Below, one piece after another: positions 38,869 through 48,292 of a stretch of DNA of 61,428 nucleotides (position 1 is the stretch's first letter; each line of letters opens with the position of its first letter). This stretch comes from Singulisphaera sp. (GTDB lineage: Bacteria > Planctomycetota > Planctomycetia > Isosphaerales > Isosphaeraceae). The stretch covers positions 1-61,428 of the forward strand of contig DAIDJG010000068.1 of assembly GCA_027451445.1 (NCBI GenBank), given 5' to 3'. Under the pieces are notes generated by a model, which saw only the letters and a program-made list of their open reading frames with translations, did not search any database and was not told the DNA's origin. The position numbers and the translations under genes are program-made.

Positions 38869-40245
38869 TTAGCGCTTGCTGACCAATCCCGTGTAATTCC
38901 GCATGATCAGGTGGCTGTCGATCTTCTGCACCAGGTCAAGGCAGACGCTTATGACGATCAGCAGCCCTGTCCCTCCCAGGAACGACGCGATCGTGTAGTC
39001 CACGCCCAAAGACGTCTGCACGACCGACGGAATGACTGCGACCAGGCTCAAGAACGCTGCGCCCACGTAGGTGATCCGGAGCATCACCTTCTCGAGGTAA
39101 TCCGCGGTGCGCCGGCCTGGGCGATAACCGGGGATGAAGCTACCGTAGTCCTTCAGGTTCTCGGCCATGTCCTTCGGGTTGAAGGTGATGGCGGTCCAGA
39201 AGTAACAGAAGAAGTAGATCAGGACGATGTAGAACACCGTGTAGACGTAGCTTTGCTTCTGGAACGAGTCCGCCGACTCGCGAATGAAGGAGGCGAACGC
39301 CGACGCCAGCGTCCACTGGTCTGACTGCCAGCTCGCCGTCGCGCGTTCCAGGCCTTTGAGGATGAACGACGGGAAGATGAGCAAGCTCGACGCGAAGATG
39401 ATCGGCATCACGCCCGCTTGATTCACCTTCAGCGGCAGATACTGACGGGTGCCACCGAAGACCCGCCGGCCTCGGACGTGCTTCGCGGACTGCGTTGGAA
39501 TCCGGCGCTGGCTTTCCGTGATCGCGATCACACCCACGACGACCGCGACGAACATCCCGATCAAGAGGATGATCTGGATGATCCCGATCTTGCCCTGTTC
39601 GGCACTAATCGACGGCGATGCGTTGTTCCAGAGGTCCCGGAGCGCCACCGGCATCCGCGCCAAAATGCCCGCCATGATCAGAAGGCTGATCCCGTTGCCA
39701 ATACCGTACTCGTCAATCTGCTCGCCAATCCACATCAGGAAGATCGTCCCCGCCGTCATGACGGACACACACACGAGTCCAGGCCAGAACCCTCGATGCT
39801 GTTCGAGCACCACGTTCATCTGGGGACTCATCATATACTGTACCCAGAACGCGCTCTGGACCGCGCATAATACAACTGTCGCGTAGCGCGTATACTCGTT
39901 GATCTTCTTGCGCCCGCTCTCACCCTCCTTCATCATCGCTTCGAGCGATGGGACGACGCTCCCGAGGAGCTGGAAGATGATCGAGGCGGAGATGTAGGGC
40001 ATGATGCCGAGGCCGAAAATCGTGCTCATGCCGATCGAGGTGCCACCGAACATGGCGACCGTGCCGAAGACCTTTCCCGCAGCGCTCTTCTGCTGCATCT
40101 CTTGCCAGTTGGCGAGCTGGTCCTGGTTGACGATCGGCAGCGGGATGTAGAAGCCGACCCGGTAGATGGCCAGGAACATGGCCGTCATGAGGATCTTGCG
40201 CTGCAGGTCGGGGACCTTGAACAGGATCGTGTAGAGCTTGCCCAC
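38869..40245 (-). CDS. secY: Protein translocase subunit SecY
   Basis: A 458-residue inner-membrane channel of the Sec translocon, ten hydrophobic segments. Marks: LGIMPYISASIIFQLL, EYGIGNGISLLIMAGI, and the C-terminal VMLRITYVGAAFLSLVAVIP. The GTG at 40245 (VGKLYTILFKVPDLQRKIL) is preferred: a gaggag lies upstream and the upstream frame to 40356 is not SecY-like. Follows rplO by about 245 bases. Confidence 0.95.
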   Translation of the reverse strand: MGKLYTILFKVPDLQRKILMTAMFLAIYRVGFYIPLPIVNQDQLANWQEMQQKSAAGKVFGTVAMFGGTSIGMSTIFGLGIMPYISASIIFQLLGSVVPSLEAMMKEGESGRKKINEYTRYATVVLCAVQSAFWVQYMMSPQMNVVLEQHRGFWPGLVCVSVMTAGTIFLMWIGEQIDEYGIGNGISLLIMAGILARMPVALRDLWNNASPSISAEQGKIGIIQIILLIGMFVAVVVGVIAITESQRRIPTQSAKHVRGRRVFGGTRQYLPLKVNQAGVMPIIFASSLLIFPSFILKGLERATASWQSDQWTLASAFASFIRESADSFQKQSYVYTVFYIVLIYFFCYFWTAITFNPKDMAENLKDYGSFIPGYRPGRRTADYLEKVMLRITYVGAAFLSLVAVIPSVVQTSLGVDYTIASFLGGTGLLIVISVCLDLVQKIDSHLIMRNYTGLVSKR

Positions 40246-40490
40246 GGTGGAACATCTCCTCGCGCGGTCGGGAACGGGCGAATGGTGGGGGCTCCGCCCC
40301 CGGGGATTGGCAACGCAGCCTGACGGATCGGCCCAGGGAGGGGTGGGCTTTTCCACAGAACATGGGACGGCTTCTGGACCTCGGCTCGCGGAAAGCGACT
40401 ATCTTAATGGTTTTAGGCGAAGCGAGCACCCAATCCGGGTCCTCTCCACAGAATCACAGTGGGCGGGAACCCGGATTATCTTAATGTGAT

Positions 40491-40943
40491 TCAGGCGACG
40501 ACAACGGCCTTTCCACCAGCGGCCGCGAGCTTCTCGGCGGCAGAGCCGCTGAACTTGGTCGCGTGCACGGTCAGGGCCTTCGTGACGGTACCGTCACCCA
40601 GAATCTTGATGCCGTCGTCATGGCGCCCCTTCACCAACCCTCGGGCACGAAGGGCGGCCTCGTCGATGACCGCGCCGGCCTCGAAGCAGGCTTCGAGCGA
40701 CGACAGGTTGACAATGGCGAGGTCCTTCTTGAACGCGCCGTTGAAGAACCCTCGCTTCGGAACGCGGCGGGCAAGCCGGGTCTGACCGCCCTCGAACAAC
40801 GGGGCGTGCTTGAACCCTTGGCGCGACGAGTGGCCCTTGTGCCCTTTGCTCGACGTCTTGCCGTGTCCCGAGCCGGGACCTCGGCCGACGCGCTTGCGTT
40901 TCTTGTTCTTATGGATGCCAACGTGAATGTCGTGGAGTTGCAT
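40491..40943 (-). CDS. rplO: Ribosomal protein L15
   Basis: Large-subunit protein uL15, 150 residues: the Gly/Arg-rich start KKRKRVGRGPGSGHGKTSSK and KGHKGHSSRQGFKHAPLFEG. Its ATG overlaps the rpsE stop (taATG), suggesting translational coupling; L30, which normally lies between them, is absent. Confidence 0.96.
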   Translation of the reverse strand: MQLHDIHVGIHKNKKRKRVGRGPGSGHGKTSSKGHKGHSSRQGFKHAPLFEGGQTRLARRVPKRGFFNGAFKKDLAIVNLSSLEACFEAGAVIDEAALRARGLVKGRHDDGIKILGDGTVTKALTVHATKFSGSAAEKLAAAGGKAVVVA

Positions 40944-41428
40944 TAGAGGCTCACTCCCCGCAGACGAGCCACCTCGTCCTTGGTGCGGAGTTGGGTCAAG
41001 GCGTTGATGGCGGCCTTGACGAGGTTGAGTTTGTTGGTCGAACCGTAGCTCTTGGTCAGGATGTCGGTGACGCCTGCCGCCTGGACGACGGCTCGCACAG
41101 CGCCTCCGGCGATCACGCCCGTACCGGGGCTGGCCGGCAGCATCACGACGCGTGCTGCGCCGAAGCGGCCGATCACCTTGTGAGGGACGGTGCCCCCGTT
41201 GAGGTTAACGCGCTGCATTTGCTTGTGCGCGTCCTTCACGCCTTTTTCGACAGCCGGCGGCACTTCATTCGCCTTGCCGTAGCCCCACGCCACCTGTCCT
41301 CGGCCGTTTCCCACGACCACGAGGGCGTTGAAGCTGAAGCGGCGGCCGCCTTTGACGACCGCGGCGCAACGACGAATGGCCACGACGCTTTCGGACCATT
41401 CTCCACGATCTCTGGTATCGCTTGACAT
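40943..41428 (-). CDS. rpsE: Ribosomal protein S5
   Basis: Small-subunit protein uS5, 161 residues: [40 protein letters not shown], and [20 protein letters not shown]. Stop codon overlaps the start of rplO by one base. Confidence 0.97.
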   Translation of the reverse strand: MSSDTRDRGEWSESVVAIRRCAAVVKGGRRFSFNALVVVGNGRGQVAWGYGKANEVPPAVEKGVKDAHKQMQRVNLNGGTVPHKVIGRFGAARVVMLPASPGTGVIAGGAVRAVVQAAGVTDILTKSYGSTNKLNLVKAAINALTQLRTKDEVARLRGVSL

Positions 41429-41440
41429 GGCGGGCTCCTT

Positions 41441-41821
41441 TTAGAATTGCAAACCCGCCTTGCGGGCGGCGTCAGCCAGGGCCTGGACCCGGCCATGATA
41501 TTTGTAGCTTCGGCGGTCGAAGCAAATCTTGTCAATGCCGGCCTTCTTGGCACGCTCCGCGACAATCCGTCCGACGGTCTCGGCCGCGGCCTTGTTGCCA
41601 CCGTAGGGGTGCTGACCCTTGATTTCGGAGTCCATCGTGCTGGCGGATGCCAGAGTCGTGGCGGTCTCGTCGTTGATGACCTGGGCGTAAATGTGCTTGG
41701 AGCTCCGGAAGACGGCCAGGCGCGGCCGTTCGGCCGTTCCGAAGAGCCGCTTGCGAACGTGTCGCTGACGGCGTAGGCGGCGGACTTGAACGATTGTGCG
41801 ATTCACCGGAAGGTCCTTCAA
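41441..41821 (-). CDS. rplR: Ribosomal protein L18
   Basis: Large-subunit, 5S-rRNA-binding uL18, 126 residues: FGTAERPRLAVFRSSKHIYA and the tail YKYHGRVQALADAARKAGLQ. Within the spc-like operon between rplF and rpsE. Confidence 0.97.
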   Translation of the reverse strand: MKDLPVNRTIVQVRRLRRQRHVRKRLFGTAERPRLAVFRSSKHIYAQVINDETATTLASASTMDSEIKGQHPYGGNKAAAETVGRIVAERAKKAGIDKICFDRRSYKYHGRVQALADAARKAGLQF

Positions 41822-41909
41822 TCTTCGTGGGGTTTAAGGGGCGGCCGATGCCGACCGGACGCCCAGCCCGATAACAGGTGTATGGAAAGGCCGGCGCGCG
41901 GCCTGTGCG

Positions 41910-42461
41910 TTACTTCGAGCCGAACGCCTTACCAGCCTTCCGGCGAACCGTCTCACCCTCGTAGCGAATCCCCTTGCCTTTGTACGGCTCGGGAGGACGC
42001 GTCTTGCGGACCACGGCCGCGAACTGGCCGACGGCCTGCTTGTCCGCACCAGTGATCGTAATGTGCGTCGCATCGGGGACAGTGACGCTGACACCGGGGG
42101 GCGCTTCGAGCACAACCTGGTTCGCGTAGCCGACCTGGAGCGCCACGGTGTTGGCCTTCTTGAGCTGGGCTTGATAGCCGACGCCCACGATCTCCAGCTT
42201 CTTGGTATAGCCCTGCGCGACCCCTTGGACCATGTTGGCGATCAAGCTACGGGTCAAACCGTGCAGCTCACGGTTCGTTCGCTCATCGTCCGGGCGCTCG
42301 ATCAAGAGTTCCCGCTTCGCTTCGTCGAAGCGGACGGTCATCGCGGGCTTGTAGGTCCAGGAGAGCTTTCCCTTCGGACCTTCCACCGCGATCGTGGAGT
42401 CAGCAACAGAAATCTTCACGTTAGCCGGCACGGGGACCGGTTTGCGGCCGATACGGGACAT
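41910..42461 (-). CDS. rplF: Ribosomal protein L6
   Basis: Large-subunit protein uL6, 183 residues: MSRIGRKPVPVPANVKISVA, IANMVQGVAQGYTKKLEIVG, and the C-terminal RPPEPYKGKGIRYEGETVRR. Confidence 0.97.
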   Translation of the reverse strand: MSRIGRKPVPVPANVKISVADSTIAVEGPKGKLSWTYKPAMTVRFDEAKRELLIERPDDERTNRELHGLTRSLIANMVQGVAQGYTKKLEIVGVGYQAQLKKANTVALQVGYANQVVLEAPPGVSVTVPDATHITITGADKQAVGQFAAVVRKTRPPEPYKGKGIRYEGETVRRKAGKAFGSK

Positions 42462-42566
42462 GATGCACTTATCCTCTCAATCGGATCGAGCCATCGCGAG
42501 GGCGAGAGCGTACACTCACCTGCCGCGGACGGCACTGCCGGGGGATGTGGGTTCAAATTACCGGGG

Positions 42567-42962
42567 TCACTCCACCAGGGCCAGGATCTCGCCGCCCACC
42601 TTCTCGGCGCGGGCGCGGCGGTCGCTCAGGACCCCTTTGGGTGTGCTGAGAATCTGGATCCCCATCCCACCCAGCACCGGCTTCAAGTCTTTGTAGCCGC
42701 TGTAGACCCGGCAACCGGGCTTGCTCACGCGGACGATCCGGGTGATCAAGCGCTCGCCGTTGGGGCCATACTTCATTTCGAGCCGGAGCGTCCGCGCGGG
42801 GAGCGTATCCAGCTCCTGGTAATCCCAGATGAACCCTTCGTCCTTCAACACCTGCGCGACACCCTTGCGCAGCTTGGAGAGGGGCATCTCGACGATCGGT
42901 CGCTCGATCCGGACCGCGTTTCGAATCCGGGTGAGCATATCAGCAATGGGGTCGGTCATCAT
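42567..42962 (-). CDS. rpsH: Ribosomal protein S8
   Basis: Small-subunit protein uS8, 131 residues: MTDPIADMLTRIRNAVRIER and the C-terminal LSTPKGVLSDRRARAEKVGG. Two adjacent ATGs (42962, 42959) are candidates; the open frame to 43001 is not S8-like. Confidence 0.96.
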   Translation of the reverse strand: MMTDPIADMLTRIRNAVRIERPIVEMPLSKLRKGVAQVLKDEGFIWDYQELDTLPARTLRLEMKYGPNGERLITRIVRVSKPGCRVYSGYKDLKPVLGGMGIQILSTPKGVLSDRRARAEKVGGEILALVE

Positions 42963-43076
42963 GGCAGAAGCGGGTCCCGTCAACCACCGCGGGTAACGCA
43001 CTTGCCCGGCGAGACAATCGGCGGGGCGTCGGCGTCGGCGCGGCGGGGAGGCACAGGCACAATCTCAATGAGGAGC

Positions 43077-43262
43077 TTACCAACTGGACTTCTTCACACC
43101 CGGAATCAGGCCACGGCTGGCCAGGCTCCGGAAGCAGATCCGGCAGATGCCGAACTTGCGGTAGACAGCGCGAGGACGTCCGCAAAGCTTGCAGCGGTTC
43201 CGGTGGCGGACCGCGAACTTGCGGGGCGTCTCCGACTTGATCATCTGGGCCTTGGTCGACAT
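43077..43262 (-). CDS. rpsN: Ribosomal protein S14, zinc type
   Basis: Small-subunit protein uS14, 61 residues, the short C+ form: [20 protein letters not shown], with Cys pairs C-x2-C and C-x2-C, then [19 protein letters not shown]. The zinc-free long form (about 100 residues) is not here. Confidence 0.97.
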   Translation of the reverse strand: MSTKAQMIKSETPRKFAVRHRNRCKLCGRPRAVYRKFGICRICFRSLASRGLIPGVKKSSW

Positions 43263-43305
43263 AAGATCAACTCACCCGTACAAGGGACTGCGAAAAGACT
43301 ATGAT

Positions 43306-43875
43306 TTATTTCTGCGGCCCGGCCCCTTTGGCCTGAGGCTGCCGGAACGGGACACCGAACGACCGCAACAACTCGCGCGCCTGGTCGTCGCTCGAGCTCG
43401 AGGTCACAATCGTGATGTCCATTCCCTGCGTGTGGTGGAGCTTGTCGGCATCGATCTCGGGGAAAACAACCTGCTCGGCGAGGCCCAGCGTGTAGTTTCC
43501 GTGACCGTCGAAGCTGTTCGGGTTGACGCCCCGGAAGTCGCGAATACGAGGGAGGGCGATCGAGATCAGACGGTCGAGGAACTCGTACATCCGCTTGCCG
43601 CGGAGCGTGACCTTGCAGCCGATTTCGTTGCCTTCGCGGAGCCGGAAGCCGGACACCGAAGTCTTCGCCTTGGTGATGAGCGGCTTCTGGCCGCTGATGC
43701 GGGCCAGGCTTTCGGCAGCGACCTCGAGAACGGCCTTGTCCTGGGTGGCCTTGCCGACACCCATGTTGATGACGATCTTCTCCAACTTGGGGGTCGCCAT
43801 CTTGTTTTTGAGGTTGAACTTCGTCGCCAGGGCGGGCGCGATGCTCTCGTTATACTGGTCGTGCAGGCGGGCCAT
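43306..43875 (-). CDS. rplE: Ribosomal protein L5
   Basis: Large-subunit, 5S-rRNA-binding uL5, 189 residues: [40 protein letters not shown], and [22 protein letters not shown]-terminal extension ([12 protein letters not shown]) is extra. Confidence 0.97.
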   Translation of the reverse strand: MARLHDQYNESIAPALATKFNLKNKMATPKLEKIVINMGVGKATQDKAVLEVAAESLARISGQKPLITKAKTSVSGFRLREGNEIGCKVTLRGKRMYEFLDRLISIALPRIRDFRGVNPNSFDGHGNYTLGLAEQVVFPEIDADKLHHTQGMDITIVTSSSSDDQARELLRSFGVPFRQPQAKGAGPQK

Positions 43876-43921
43876 ACCTATCGTCCTCTTGCGCGTTGGC
43901 TTCGGTCACGTCGTGGCGTGA

Positions 43922-44299
43922 TCAGGGTTTGGAGGTCTTCTTCACGGCACGGGCCGACTTCGCGGGGCCGACTTCACCCAGCCCGGCCGAGCAAGCCTTG
44001 CAGTACCGTTGTTTCTGGCCGGAGTCGAGAAAGCGGTGGCCGACGCGCACGCCTCGCTTGCAGCTCGGGCAGTAGAGCATGACGTTCGAGGCGTCGATCG
44101 GCATCTCTTTCGAAAGCCGGCCCCCCTGCTGGTTCTTGGCGCTCGGCTTGACGTGCTTGTACACGCGGTTGACGCCTTCGACAACGATCTTGTTCTTGTC
44201 GGGAAGGACGCGCAGCACCTTGGCGATCTTACGGGCGCCGGGGCTCCCCTTGTCGTCGCCCGTCATCACTTCAACTTGGTCATCTTTACGAATGTGCAT
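43922..44299 (-). CDS. rplX: Ribosomal protein L24 with zinc-ribbon tail
   Basis: Large-subunit assembly initiator uL24, 125 residues. KOW start MHIRKDDQVEVMTGDDKGSP. The C-terminal half has four Cys (77, 80, 100, 103; LYCPSCKRGVRVG and RYCKACSAGLG) that would form a zinc ribbon, then a basic tail. E. coli L24 lacks these Cys pairs; several other phyla have them. Confidence 0.95.
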   Translation of the reverse strand: MHIRKDDQVEVMTGDDKGSPGARKIAKVLRVLPDKNKIVVEGVNRVYKHVKPSAKNQQGGRLSKEMPIDASNVMLYCPSCKRGVRVGHRFLDSGQKQRYCKACSAGLGEVGPAKSARAVKKTSKP

Positions 44300-44349
44300 A
44301 ATCGGCTCGCTTCGCTCAAGGCTCTCGGGCTCGGGTCGGGATCGTTCCC

Positions 44350-44730
44350 TCAGACCACTTCCGCGGCCAGGCTGATGATCTTCATGAACTGGCGGTCGCG
44401 CAGCTCGCGGGCGATCGCGCCGAAGATGCGCGTGCCACGGGGGTTCTTTTCGTTGTCAATGAGGACGACGGCGTTGCGGTCGAACTTGACGTAAGAGCCG
44501 TCAGTTCGGCGCGTCGAGTTCCGCACGCGCACCACGACGCAGCGGACCACATCGCCCGCCTTCACGTCGCCGCCGGGGGATGCTTTCTTGACGCTGGCAA
44601 TGATGATGTCGCCCAGGCCGGCGGTCCGCCGCTTGTAGCGCGAGGCACTACCACCGATGACCTTGAAGCACATCACCTCCTTGGCCCCGGTGTTGTCGGC
44701 GACGTCCAGTCGCGTTTGCATCTGAATCAT
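44350..44730 (-). CDS. rplN: Ribosomal protein L14
   Basis: Large-subunit protein uL14, 126 residues: [40 protein letters not shown], and the end [20 protein letters not shown]. Confidence 0.97.
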   Translation of the reverse strand: MIQMQTRLDVADNTGAKEVMCFKVIGGSASRYKRRTAGLGDIIIASVKKASPGGDVKAGDVVRCVVVRVRNSTRRTDGSYVKFDRNAVVLIDNEKNPRGTRIFGAIARELRDRQFMKIISLAAEVV

Positions 44731-44829
44731 GAGACACCTGTGATTGTAGGGTGCGAATTCCGCACCGAAGCCTGCCTACGAACCGGTGCGCTGTACGCAC
44801 CCTACAAAACGGAACAACGACGCGAGCCT

Positions 44830-45150
44830 TTAGCCTTTCGGCGCTTCACCTTCGCCGGCCAGGGCCTGCTGGGCGCCTGGGCGAACGATGCGGACGATCC
44901 GCCACCGCTTCAGCTTGGAGAGCGGGCGGGTTTCCATGATCTCGACGGTGTCGCCAACGTGCGACTGGTTGGTCTCATCGTGGGCGTGGCACACGGTGCG
45001 GTGTTTCATCAGCTTCCCGTACTTGGGGTGCGGGACAAGCTTTTCGATTTCAACGCGCCGGGTTTTGTCCATCTTGTCGGACTTGACGACCCCGATCTCG
45101 GTCTTGCGCGGGGTGCGAGCGGGTTTTGCGGAAGGCGTCGGTTGGCTCAT
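44830..45150 (-). CDS. rpsQ: Ribosomal protein S17
   Basis: Small-subunit protein uS17, 106 residues: RKTEIGVVKSDKMDKTRRVE, HPKYGKLMKHRTVCHAHDET, and VGDTVEIMETRPLSKLKRWR. The N-terminal 13 residues (SQPTPSAKPARTP) and C-terminal tail are extensions over E. coli. Confidence 0.96.
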   Translation of the reverse strand: MSQPTPSAKPARTPRKTEIGVVKSDKMDKTRRVEIEKLVPHPKYGKLMKHRTVCHAHDETNQSHVGDTVEIMETRPLSKLKRWRIVRIVRPGAQQALAGEGEAPKG

Positions 45151-45178
45151 CGCGTATTACCGGGTCGTAAAAGGTGGT

Positions 45179-45409
45179 TCAGGATTTTGCCGCGACCGAG
45201 GCGGCCGGCTTTTGGCGTTCGATCTCGCGGAGCCGCAGGATCGTCTTGATCCGTGCCACCTCGCGACGCGCTTTGATGATTTCGCTGGGCGCCTCGAGTC
45301 GTTCGGTCTCGCTCTGGAGGCGCAGACGGAACAAGTGCTGCTGGGTTTCTTTCAGGAGCAGGTCGAGCTGCTCGTCGTTCTGGTCGCGAAGCTCGGCGGC
45401 CTTGGACAT
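45179..45409 (-). CDS. rpmC: Ribosomal protein L29
   Basis: Large-subunit protein uL29, 76 residues, all helical: MSKAAELRDQNDEQLDLLLK and RREVARIKTILRLREIERQK. ATG 45409 follows gggaggtg; the frame is open to 45430. Confidence 0.95.
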   Translation of the reverse strand: MSKAAELRDQNDEQLDLLLKETQQHLFRLRLQSETERLEAPSEIIKARREVARIKTILRLREIERQKPAASVAAKS

Positions 45410-45449
45410 GGCCCACCTCCCCTGGTTCAACTCTCGAAAGACACTGGTA

Positions 45450-45869
45450 TCAGATGGTGGGCCGGCGGGTCACGAAACGGCAATGGACAGGCAGCTTGTG
45501 CGCGACGCGAGCCAGTGCGGCGCGGGCCGCTTCTTCACTCACGCCGGCGATCTCGAACAGCACGGTCCCCGGCTTGACGACCGCGGCCCAGTATTCGATT
45601 TCGCCCTTGCCCTTACCCATTCGGGTCTCGGCCGGGATAGAGGTCACGCTCTTGTGCGGGAAGATTCGGATGTAGAGCTTCCCACCCCCCTTGACGGTCT
45701 GACTGGCCACGACGCGACCGGCTTCGATGGTCTGGGCGCTGATGCGTCCCGGTTCGAGAGCCTGAAGGCCGAACTCACCGAACGCGACGTAATTGCCGCG
45801 GGTGGCGTTACCTTTTACGCGGCCTTTTTGGCTTTTTCGGTACTTGACTCGCTTGGGCATCATGGCCAT
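45450..45869 (-). CDS. rplP: Ribosomal protein L16
   Basis: Large-subunit protein uL16, 139 residues from 45869: MPKRVKYRKSQKGRVKGNAT, TRMGKGKGEIEYWAAVVKPG, and LFEIAGVSEEAARAALARVA. The normal N terminus MPKRV begins at ATG 45860; 45869 is the first ATG in frame. Either way the start lies inside rpsC, overlapping its last 53-62 bases. Confidence 0.96.
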   Translation of the reverse strand: MAMMPKRVKYRKSQKGRVKGNATRGNYVAFGEFGLQALEPGRISAQTIEAGRVVASQTVKGGGKLYIRIFPHKSVTSIPAETRMGKGKGEIEYWAAVVKPGTVLFEIAGVSEEAARAALARVAHKLPVHCRFVTRRPTI

Positions 45870-46518
45870 CGGTGCCGCCCTCCGCCTTCAGTAAATGGTA
45901 GTCGCCTTGGTTGACCCAAACCTTGATTCCGATGTGCCCCTGCGCCGTTTTGGCTTCGGAGAAGCCGTAGTCGATCTTGGCGCGGAGCGTACTGAGCGGG
46001 ATGGAGCCCATGTTGGCCCCTTCGGTGCGGGACATTTCCGAACCGCCCAGGCGGCCGGAGAGGAGGATCTTCACCCCCTTGGCGCCGCCGTCCATCGTCT
46101 GCTCGAGCGCCCGCTTGATCGTGCGGCGGAAGCTCGAGCGTTTCTGGAGTTGTTCGGCGATGTCCTCGCTGATGAGCTGCGCGTCGATCTCGGGACGGGT
46201 GACCTCTTCGATCTTGATGTTGATCCGCCGCCCGGTCAGCGTTTGCAGCTCTTCCTGAAGCTTCTCGACCTCGGCGCCCTTGCGTCCGATGATGATGCCC
46301 GGCCGAGCAGTGAAAAGGATGACCTTCACTTCGTCGCGGGTCCGCTCGATCTCGACCTTGGGGATGCCGGCATAGCTGTACTTCTGCTTGACGAACTTGC
46401 GGATCTTGAAGTCTTCGACCAGCAGGTCTTTGAACTCGTGCTTGGAGGCATACCAGCGGCTACGCCAGTCCTCCATGATACCGACGCGGAACCCCGTCGG
46501 TCGCACCTTTTGGCCCAT
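45808..46518 (-). CDS. rpsC: Ribosomal protein S3
   Basis: Small-subunit protein uS3, 236 residues: MGQKVRPTGFRVGIMEDWRS, the KH domain IIIGRKGAEVEKLQEELQTL, and the S3 C domain GRLGGSEMSRTEGANMGSIP then IGIKVWVNQGDYH. Beyond the family core a tail (KAEGGTDGHDAQASQVPKKP) is read from the overlapping rplP start region. ATG 46518 begins the usual N terminus. Confidence 0.96.
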   Translation of the reverse strand: MGQKVRPTGFRVGIMEDWRSRWYASKHEFKDLLVEDFKIRKFVKQKYSYAGIPKVEIERTRDEVKVILFTARPGIIIGRKGAEVEKLQEELQTLTGRRINIKIEEVTRPEIDAQLISEDIAEQLQKRSSFRRTIKRALEQTMDGGAKGVKILLSGRLGGSEMSRTEGANMGSIPLSTLRAKIDYGFSEAKTAQGHIGIKVWVNQGDYHLLKAEGGTDGHDAQASQVPKKPKRPRKR

Positions 46519-46537
46519 GGTTCGGCGTCCTTTGGGG

Positions 46538-46918
46538 TTAAGAAGCCTGGCCCGACTGGGCCTCGGCAAGTTTGGTCAAATCAGCAAGGCCGATCGTAAT
46601 GTGTGCACTGCGCCGGCGAATGAGATAGGCCATGCCTCGGGCGCGGGGCATCAGCCGCTTGAACATCGGGCCGCCATCGCCTCGAGCGTCGACGATCAGC
46701 AGGTCGCCGACGTTCCGCATGCCGCGGTCCTCCGCGTTGGCCATGGCGCTCTTGAGCACCTTTTCGATCATCCTCGCCCCGCGCTGGGGCATGTACTTGA
46801 GAATGTCGAGGGCGTCGTCGGCGTACTTGCCGCGCACCAGATTGAGGATCGGCCGCAGCTTGAGCACCGAGGTCCGGGCGAAGCGGTGCTGCGCGGTGTA
46901 GTCGGATGTAGGGTTCAT
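46538..46918 (-). CDS. rplV: Ribosomal protein L22
   Basis: Large-subunit protein uL22, 126 residues: AQHRFARTSVLKLRPILNLV, LDILKYMPQRGARMIEKVLK, and MFKRLMPRARGMAYLIRRRS, whose hairpin lines the exit tunnel. ATG 46918 is preferred over 46945 (poor leader MTCWCENAV). Confidence 0.96.
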   Translation of the reverse strand: MNPTSDYTAQHRFARTSVLKLRPILNLVRGKYADDALDILKYMPQRGARMIEKVLKSAMANAEDRGMRNVGDLLIVDARGDGGPMFKRLMPRARGMAYLIRRRSAHITIGLADLTKLAEAQSGQAS

Positions 46919-46999
46919 AACCGCGTTCTCACACCAACAAGTCAACGGTGCGAGTCACGCACCGCAAGAAGAAGGATTCCCAAGGTACCCAAGCAGACG

Positions 47000-47284
47000 T
47001 TACTTCTTGGCTGGCGACTTGCCACCCTTGCCACCGTGTCCGCGGAAGGTGCGGGTCGGCGCGAACTCGCCGAGCTTGTGTCCGACCATATCCTCGGTCA
47101 CGTAGAGCTTGATGAAGTTCCGCCCGTTGTGGATTGCAAAGTTCTTGCCGATGAACTCGGGCACGATCGTGCAGGCGCGTGCCCACGTCTTGATCGGGTC
47201 GCGGTTGCCGGTCTGGTCGGCGCGATACACCTTTTCGAGCAAGCGCTCGACGACGTAAGGGCCTTTTTTCAGCGAACGTCCCAT
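47000..47284 (-). CDS. rpsS: Ribosomal protein S19
   Basis: Small-subunit protein uS19, 94 residues: [20 protein letters not shown] and IPEFIGK-like [20 protein letters not shown], ending GKSPAKK. Confidence 0.97.
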   Translation of the reverse strand: MGRSLKKGPYVVERLLEKVYRADQTGNRDPIKTWARACTIVPEFIGKNFAIHNGRNFIKLYVTEDMVGHKLGEFAPTRTFRGHGGKGGKSPAKK

Positions 47285-47356
47285 CGGATCTCTTCCCGTT
47301 TCAATCGGTTGAACAGGTGAATCGTCTTTGTCTGTCTCAGCGAAATATTAGAGTCG

Positions 47357-48214
47357 TCAGATCTTCAACTGGCCATAGCGGACGCTCGTGCGACGGCGAA
47401 TGATCGCCTTGTTTGACGGCTTGCGTCGCGCCCGTGTCTTACCACCCTTGGCCAGCACGCCGGTCGGCGATTGGGGCGTATGTCCCTTGGACCGCCCTTC
47501 GCCACCGCCCATCGGGTGGTCGACGGGATTCATGCATGAGCCTCGGACGTGCGGCCGGCGGCCCAGCCAGCGTTTGCGGCCGGCTTTGCCCAGGCGGATA
47601 TTCATGTGATCGGCGTTGCCGACCATGCCGATGGTTGCACGGCAGGTCGCGGGAATACGCCGCACTTCGCCCGAAGGGAGCGTGATCTGAGCCCAGTCGC
47701 CTTCGCGGGCGGTGAGGGTCGCTCCGACGCCGGCTGATCGGCAGAGCTTGGCACCGCCGCCGGGCTGCATTTCGATGTTGTGGATCTGCAAGCCGGTGGG
47801 GATCTTCGCCAGCGGCAGGCAGTTTCCGACCTTGGGCTCAGCGTTCGGGCCGCTGCCGACGGACATGCCCGCTTTGAGTCCCTCGGGGGCAATGATGTAG
47901 CGCTTCGCACCGTCAGGGTAGACGATCAGGGCGATACGTGCCGAGCGGTTCGGATCGTACTCGATGTGCGTGACCTGTGCGACCTGGCCGTCGTGATCGT
48001 TGCGCCGGAAGTCGATGATCCGGTACATCCGCTTGTGCCCGCCGCCGCGGTGCCGGCACGTGATGAAGCCGTGATGATTCCGCCCTCCCTTTTTCTTGAG
48101 CGGGGCGGTCAGGCTCTTCTCGGGCTTCTTGTTCTTGTCGGTCAGTTCAGCGAAATCGCTGACCGACGCAAAGCGCCGTCCGGGGCTGGTCGGTTTGTAG
48201 TATCGGATACCCAT
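47357..48214 (-). CDS. rplB: Ribosomal protein L2
   Basis: Large-subunit protein uL2, 285 residues, near the peptidyl-transferase centre: [20 protein letters not shown] and the peptidyl-transferase-side motif [20 protein letters not shown]. The His of 'VDH' (residue 233) is kept, but the next conserved His in 'DHPHGGG' is Met235 here. Otherwise typical, ending [13 protein letters not shown]. Confidence 0.97.
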   Translation of the reverse strand: MGIRYYKPTSPGRRFASVSDFAELTDKNKKPEKSLTAPLKKKGGRNHHGFITCRHRGGGHKRMYRIIDFRRNDHDGQVAQVTHIEYDPNRSARIALIVYPDGAKRYIIAPEGLKAGMSVGSGPNAEPKVGNCLPLAKIPTGLQIHNIEMQPGGGAKLCRSAGVGATLTAREGDWAQITLPSGEVRRIPATCRATIGMVGNADHMNIRLGKAGRKRWLGRRPHVRGSCMNPVDHPMGGGEGRSKGHTPQSPTGVLAKGGKTRARRKPSNKAIIRRRTSVRYGQLKI

Positions 48215-48292
48215 GGTCTTATCCTTTTCAGCCGCCCGTTACGGCGGAAGAGTCCCAGTCGAAGGCCCGGCCTTGCCGCGGCGGAAAGCATC

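Noticed and set aside
40246-40490. Possible gene in the rplO-secY gap
   Set aside because: Only a 9-bp AATCCGGGT/ACCCGGATT hairpin and two cttaatg copies are visible; no ORF with coding character.
42063-43304. 413-codon plus-strand ORF opposite rplF-rpsN
   Set aside because: Overlaps well-defined ribosomal genes; no homology-like motifs.
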